A DNA stretch of 64,000 bases, from assembly GCF_932526225.1 (NCBI RefSeq), contig NC_064035.1, forward strand, positions 21,875,969 to 21,939,968. Reading direction: 5' to 3'. Made by a program: the position numbers and the translations under genes. The stretch comes from Nematostella vectensis. Its lineage: Eukaryota > Cnidaria > Anthozoa > Actiniaria > Edwardsiidae. Below, in pieces: positions 62,251-64,000 of the stretch; the stretch's first letter is position 1, and the number at the start of each line of letters is the position of its first letter. Below the pieces are notes generated by a model that worked only from the letters and a program-made list of their open reading frames with translations, did no database searches and had not been told where the DNA came from.

Positions 62251-63484
62251 CACCTTGCTGCGCATAACATTATATCCAATCTACAACATGGTTTTCGTGC
62301 AGGTTTTTCCTGCGAGACGCAGTTAATCCTAGCGGTACATGACTGGGCTTCGATCCTTAATAAACATGGCCAAGTAGATGTTCTTCTGTTAGATTTCCAA
62401 AAGGCCTTTGATAAAGTTTCGCACTCGAAGCTACAGCAAAAGCTTAAGCTCTATGGCATCTCCGGAAAGACTCTGTCCTGGTTATCTGCTTTCTTAACAA
62501 ATCGTTCGCAGTTTGTTGCCGTCGATGGTGCAAAATCTAACGCGGTACCCGTTACATCAGGTGTGCCCCAGGGCACCGTCCTCGGGCCAACACTCTTCCT
62601 CCTATTTATCAATGATATTGCTGATTCTCTAGATTCACAGATGCGGTTATTCGCGGATGATGCCATTGTCTATCGCCAGGTTGACTCGGTCGATGATCAT
62701 CAAGTCCTTCAACATGACCTCGACAATCTCTCTGATTGGTCTGATACCTGGCAGATGGCCTTTAACGTCTCCAAATGCCATCTGTTATCAGTCACTAACA
62801 AACGCAACCCAAGCCTGCATGAATATGAGATTAACTCTCAAATACTATCTTCTGTTGACTCCCATGATTATCTGGGCGTGCGCTGTTCTCGCGACCTACG
62901 ATGGGGGAGCCACTGCTCTAAGATCGCAAGCAGTGCTAGCAGTACACTAGGTATAATCAGGAGAACCCTTAAACCATGCTCAAGAGAGGTTAAAGAACGT
63001 GCCTATATGACATTAGTCAGGCCTAAACTTGAATATGCCGCCGCTGTGTGGAATCCGTACACCACCAAGGATGTTTCCCTCCTCGAGCAGGTACAAAAAA
63101 GCGCCGCGCGATTTGTAACTTCCAACTACAATTATAAAGCCAGCACTACAGAAATGGTTGAGTCTCTAGGTTGGGACACTCTGGAAACAAGACGCCTCAT
63201 GCTGCAACTATCAATGTTTTTTAAGATCAAAAACAACAGTCAAAATCCAATTCCCGACAAGCATCCAAGAGAACACAAGAACATCCAGAAGGACAGATAT
63301 AAGCTATAGACAGTTGCAAGCAAACGTAAATGCGTTTGGCATGTCCTTCATACCAAGAACAATAAGAACTTGGAACTTGGTATCTGGCGACATTGCGGCC
63401 CTGCCATCCTTACAGCTCTTTCAGGCCGCCGCCTTGCCTGCGTTAAGATCCAAGCAGGCCCCTGGCTATATGCGCCGCCTCTAG
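62251..63484 (+). pseudogene. 5'-truncated LINE reverse transcriptase
   Basis: Open from 62,251 with HGFRAGFSCETQLILAVHDW, LLDFQKAFDKVSHSKL, GVPQGTVLGPTLFLLFINDI, the catalytic LFADDAIVYR and the thumb YLGVRCSRDLRWGSHC. The C-terminal extension is VRPKLEYAAAVWNPYTTKDV, LEQVQKSAARFVTSNYNY and LGWDTLETRR. Near 63,250 the frame changes. The other frame carries the family's end (SYRQLQANVNAFGMSFIPRT, RTWNLVSGDIAALPSLQLF) to TAG at 63,484. Endonuclease and N-terminal RT are absent. This is a different LINE family from the 20-kb copy (FADD versus YADD and different thumb wording). It is non-functional. Confidence 0.8.
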
Positions 63485-64000
63485 CCAGGGTACACCATCC
63501 CCCCTTTGCGTTAGCGAAAGCTATAAAAGGTTATAAACTTTAAGACTTTAAGACTTGAAAGTTTTGAAGAGTCAAGTCTTGTGCTCGAGTCAAGGTCAGC
63601 TGAAATGTCAGAGTAAGCCACAAGATAAAGAAAGAAAAAAAAACAAGCTAATTTTATGGACACCTTCTCCGACAAGTGCTCCTATGTATTTGTTCTTGCA
63701 CTGGCAGACGTAGGTAAGTTGGCGTATTGTATAAAAGTACTTAGCGGAACGGTCTTTCGGAGTTGTTTTGTTTTCAAACTTTGAATACCTTTTTCATTGT
63801 TGAATTTGATTTACTTTAAGTAACTTAATTACCTCAGCGAATAAATATTCTAGGCTGTATTTATCAAATTCGATCTCTAAATCTGCCATTCACCATCTAT
63901 AGAAAAATTTTAACTACTTTTCATAAATAAATTGAATATAAGTTACCAGAGCTGTCAACTCTGTCACAAGATTTTGGACCTCATCATAAACCTAATTATT
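63485..64000. other. Gene-free stretch
   Basis: LINE 3' UTR and AT-rich flank. A short ACTTTAAGACTTTAAGACTT repeat at about 63,538-63,557 may be the LINE tail. Nothing else recognised. Confidence 0.4.

Overview
This is eukaryotic, animal nuclear DNA, most probably from a cnidarian (sea anemone or coral). The evidence is the gene-poor AT-rich background, intron splice signals, a PRDM-type zinc-finger exon, and retroelement protein fragments of a kind I associate with anthozoan genomes. Assignment below phylum is a guess. Almost everything recognisable is mobile or viral DNA in several nested layers. I see only two plausible host gene pieces: a two-transmembrane terminal exon at 3.67-3.96 kb and a decayed PRDM-like exon at 10.9-11.1 kb. 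I saw no tRNA, rRNA or CRISPR.

Layout. 0-9 kb: a palindromic MITE, a Ty3/gypsy-type pol relic (minus), the host exon, a non-LTR RT relic (minus) and a DIRS-like tyrosine-recombinase retroelement relic (plus). 9-10.1 kb: a satellite with CRE palindromes and E-boxes. 10.2-12.8 kb: a hAT-like MITE, the PRDM-like exon, the broken end of a Polinton cut by another MITE end, and an unknown ORF. 13.2-16.9 kb: about 46 copies of a 79-bp minisatellite with a 711-bp higher-order duplication. 19.9-22.1 kb: a 5'-truncated CR1/L2-like LINE. 22.3-24.0 kb: relic exons, including a RING/zinc-finger piece resembling the RAG1 N-terminal region. 24.1-27.6 kb: a 3'-truncated gypsy element with 5' LTR and tRNA-type primer site. 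28-33.4 kb: an inverted-repeat element and a divergent two-gene cassette of unknown function.

34,198-50,308 is the centrepiece: a structurally complete 16,111-bp Polinton/Maverick (adintovirus-like element). It has about 194-bp terminal inverted repeats starting AG and ending CT, and an exact 6-bp target duplication (AATAGA). It encodes a GRF-finger protein, RING proteins at both ends, protein-primed DNA polymerase B (C-terminal part only), an integrase with chromodomain, two related virion proteins, a minor-capsid candidate, a double-jelly-roll-type major capsid protein, an adenain-like protease, a packaging ATPase, a phospholipase-A2-domain protein and small basic proteins. Seven genes share a TATA plus initiator core promoter at nearly constant spacing. 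Many genes carry frameshifts or stops, so the copy is not functional as it stands. It sits in a 43-bp minisatellite next to pieces of a second, inverted Polinton copy.

51,033-61,674 is a giant imperfect palindrome (foldback element). Its right arm was later hit by a young Ty3/gypsy retrotransposon (56,685-60,770; 192-bp LTRs differing at one base; 5-bp target duplication) that appears to use self-priming. The window ends with another small inverted-repeat element and a 5'-truncated LINE (62.25-63.5 kb).
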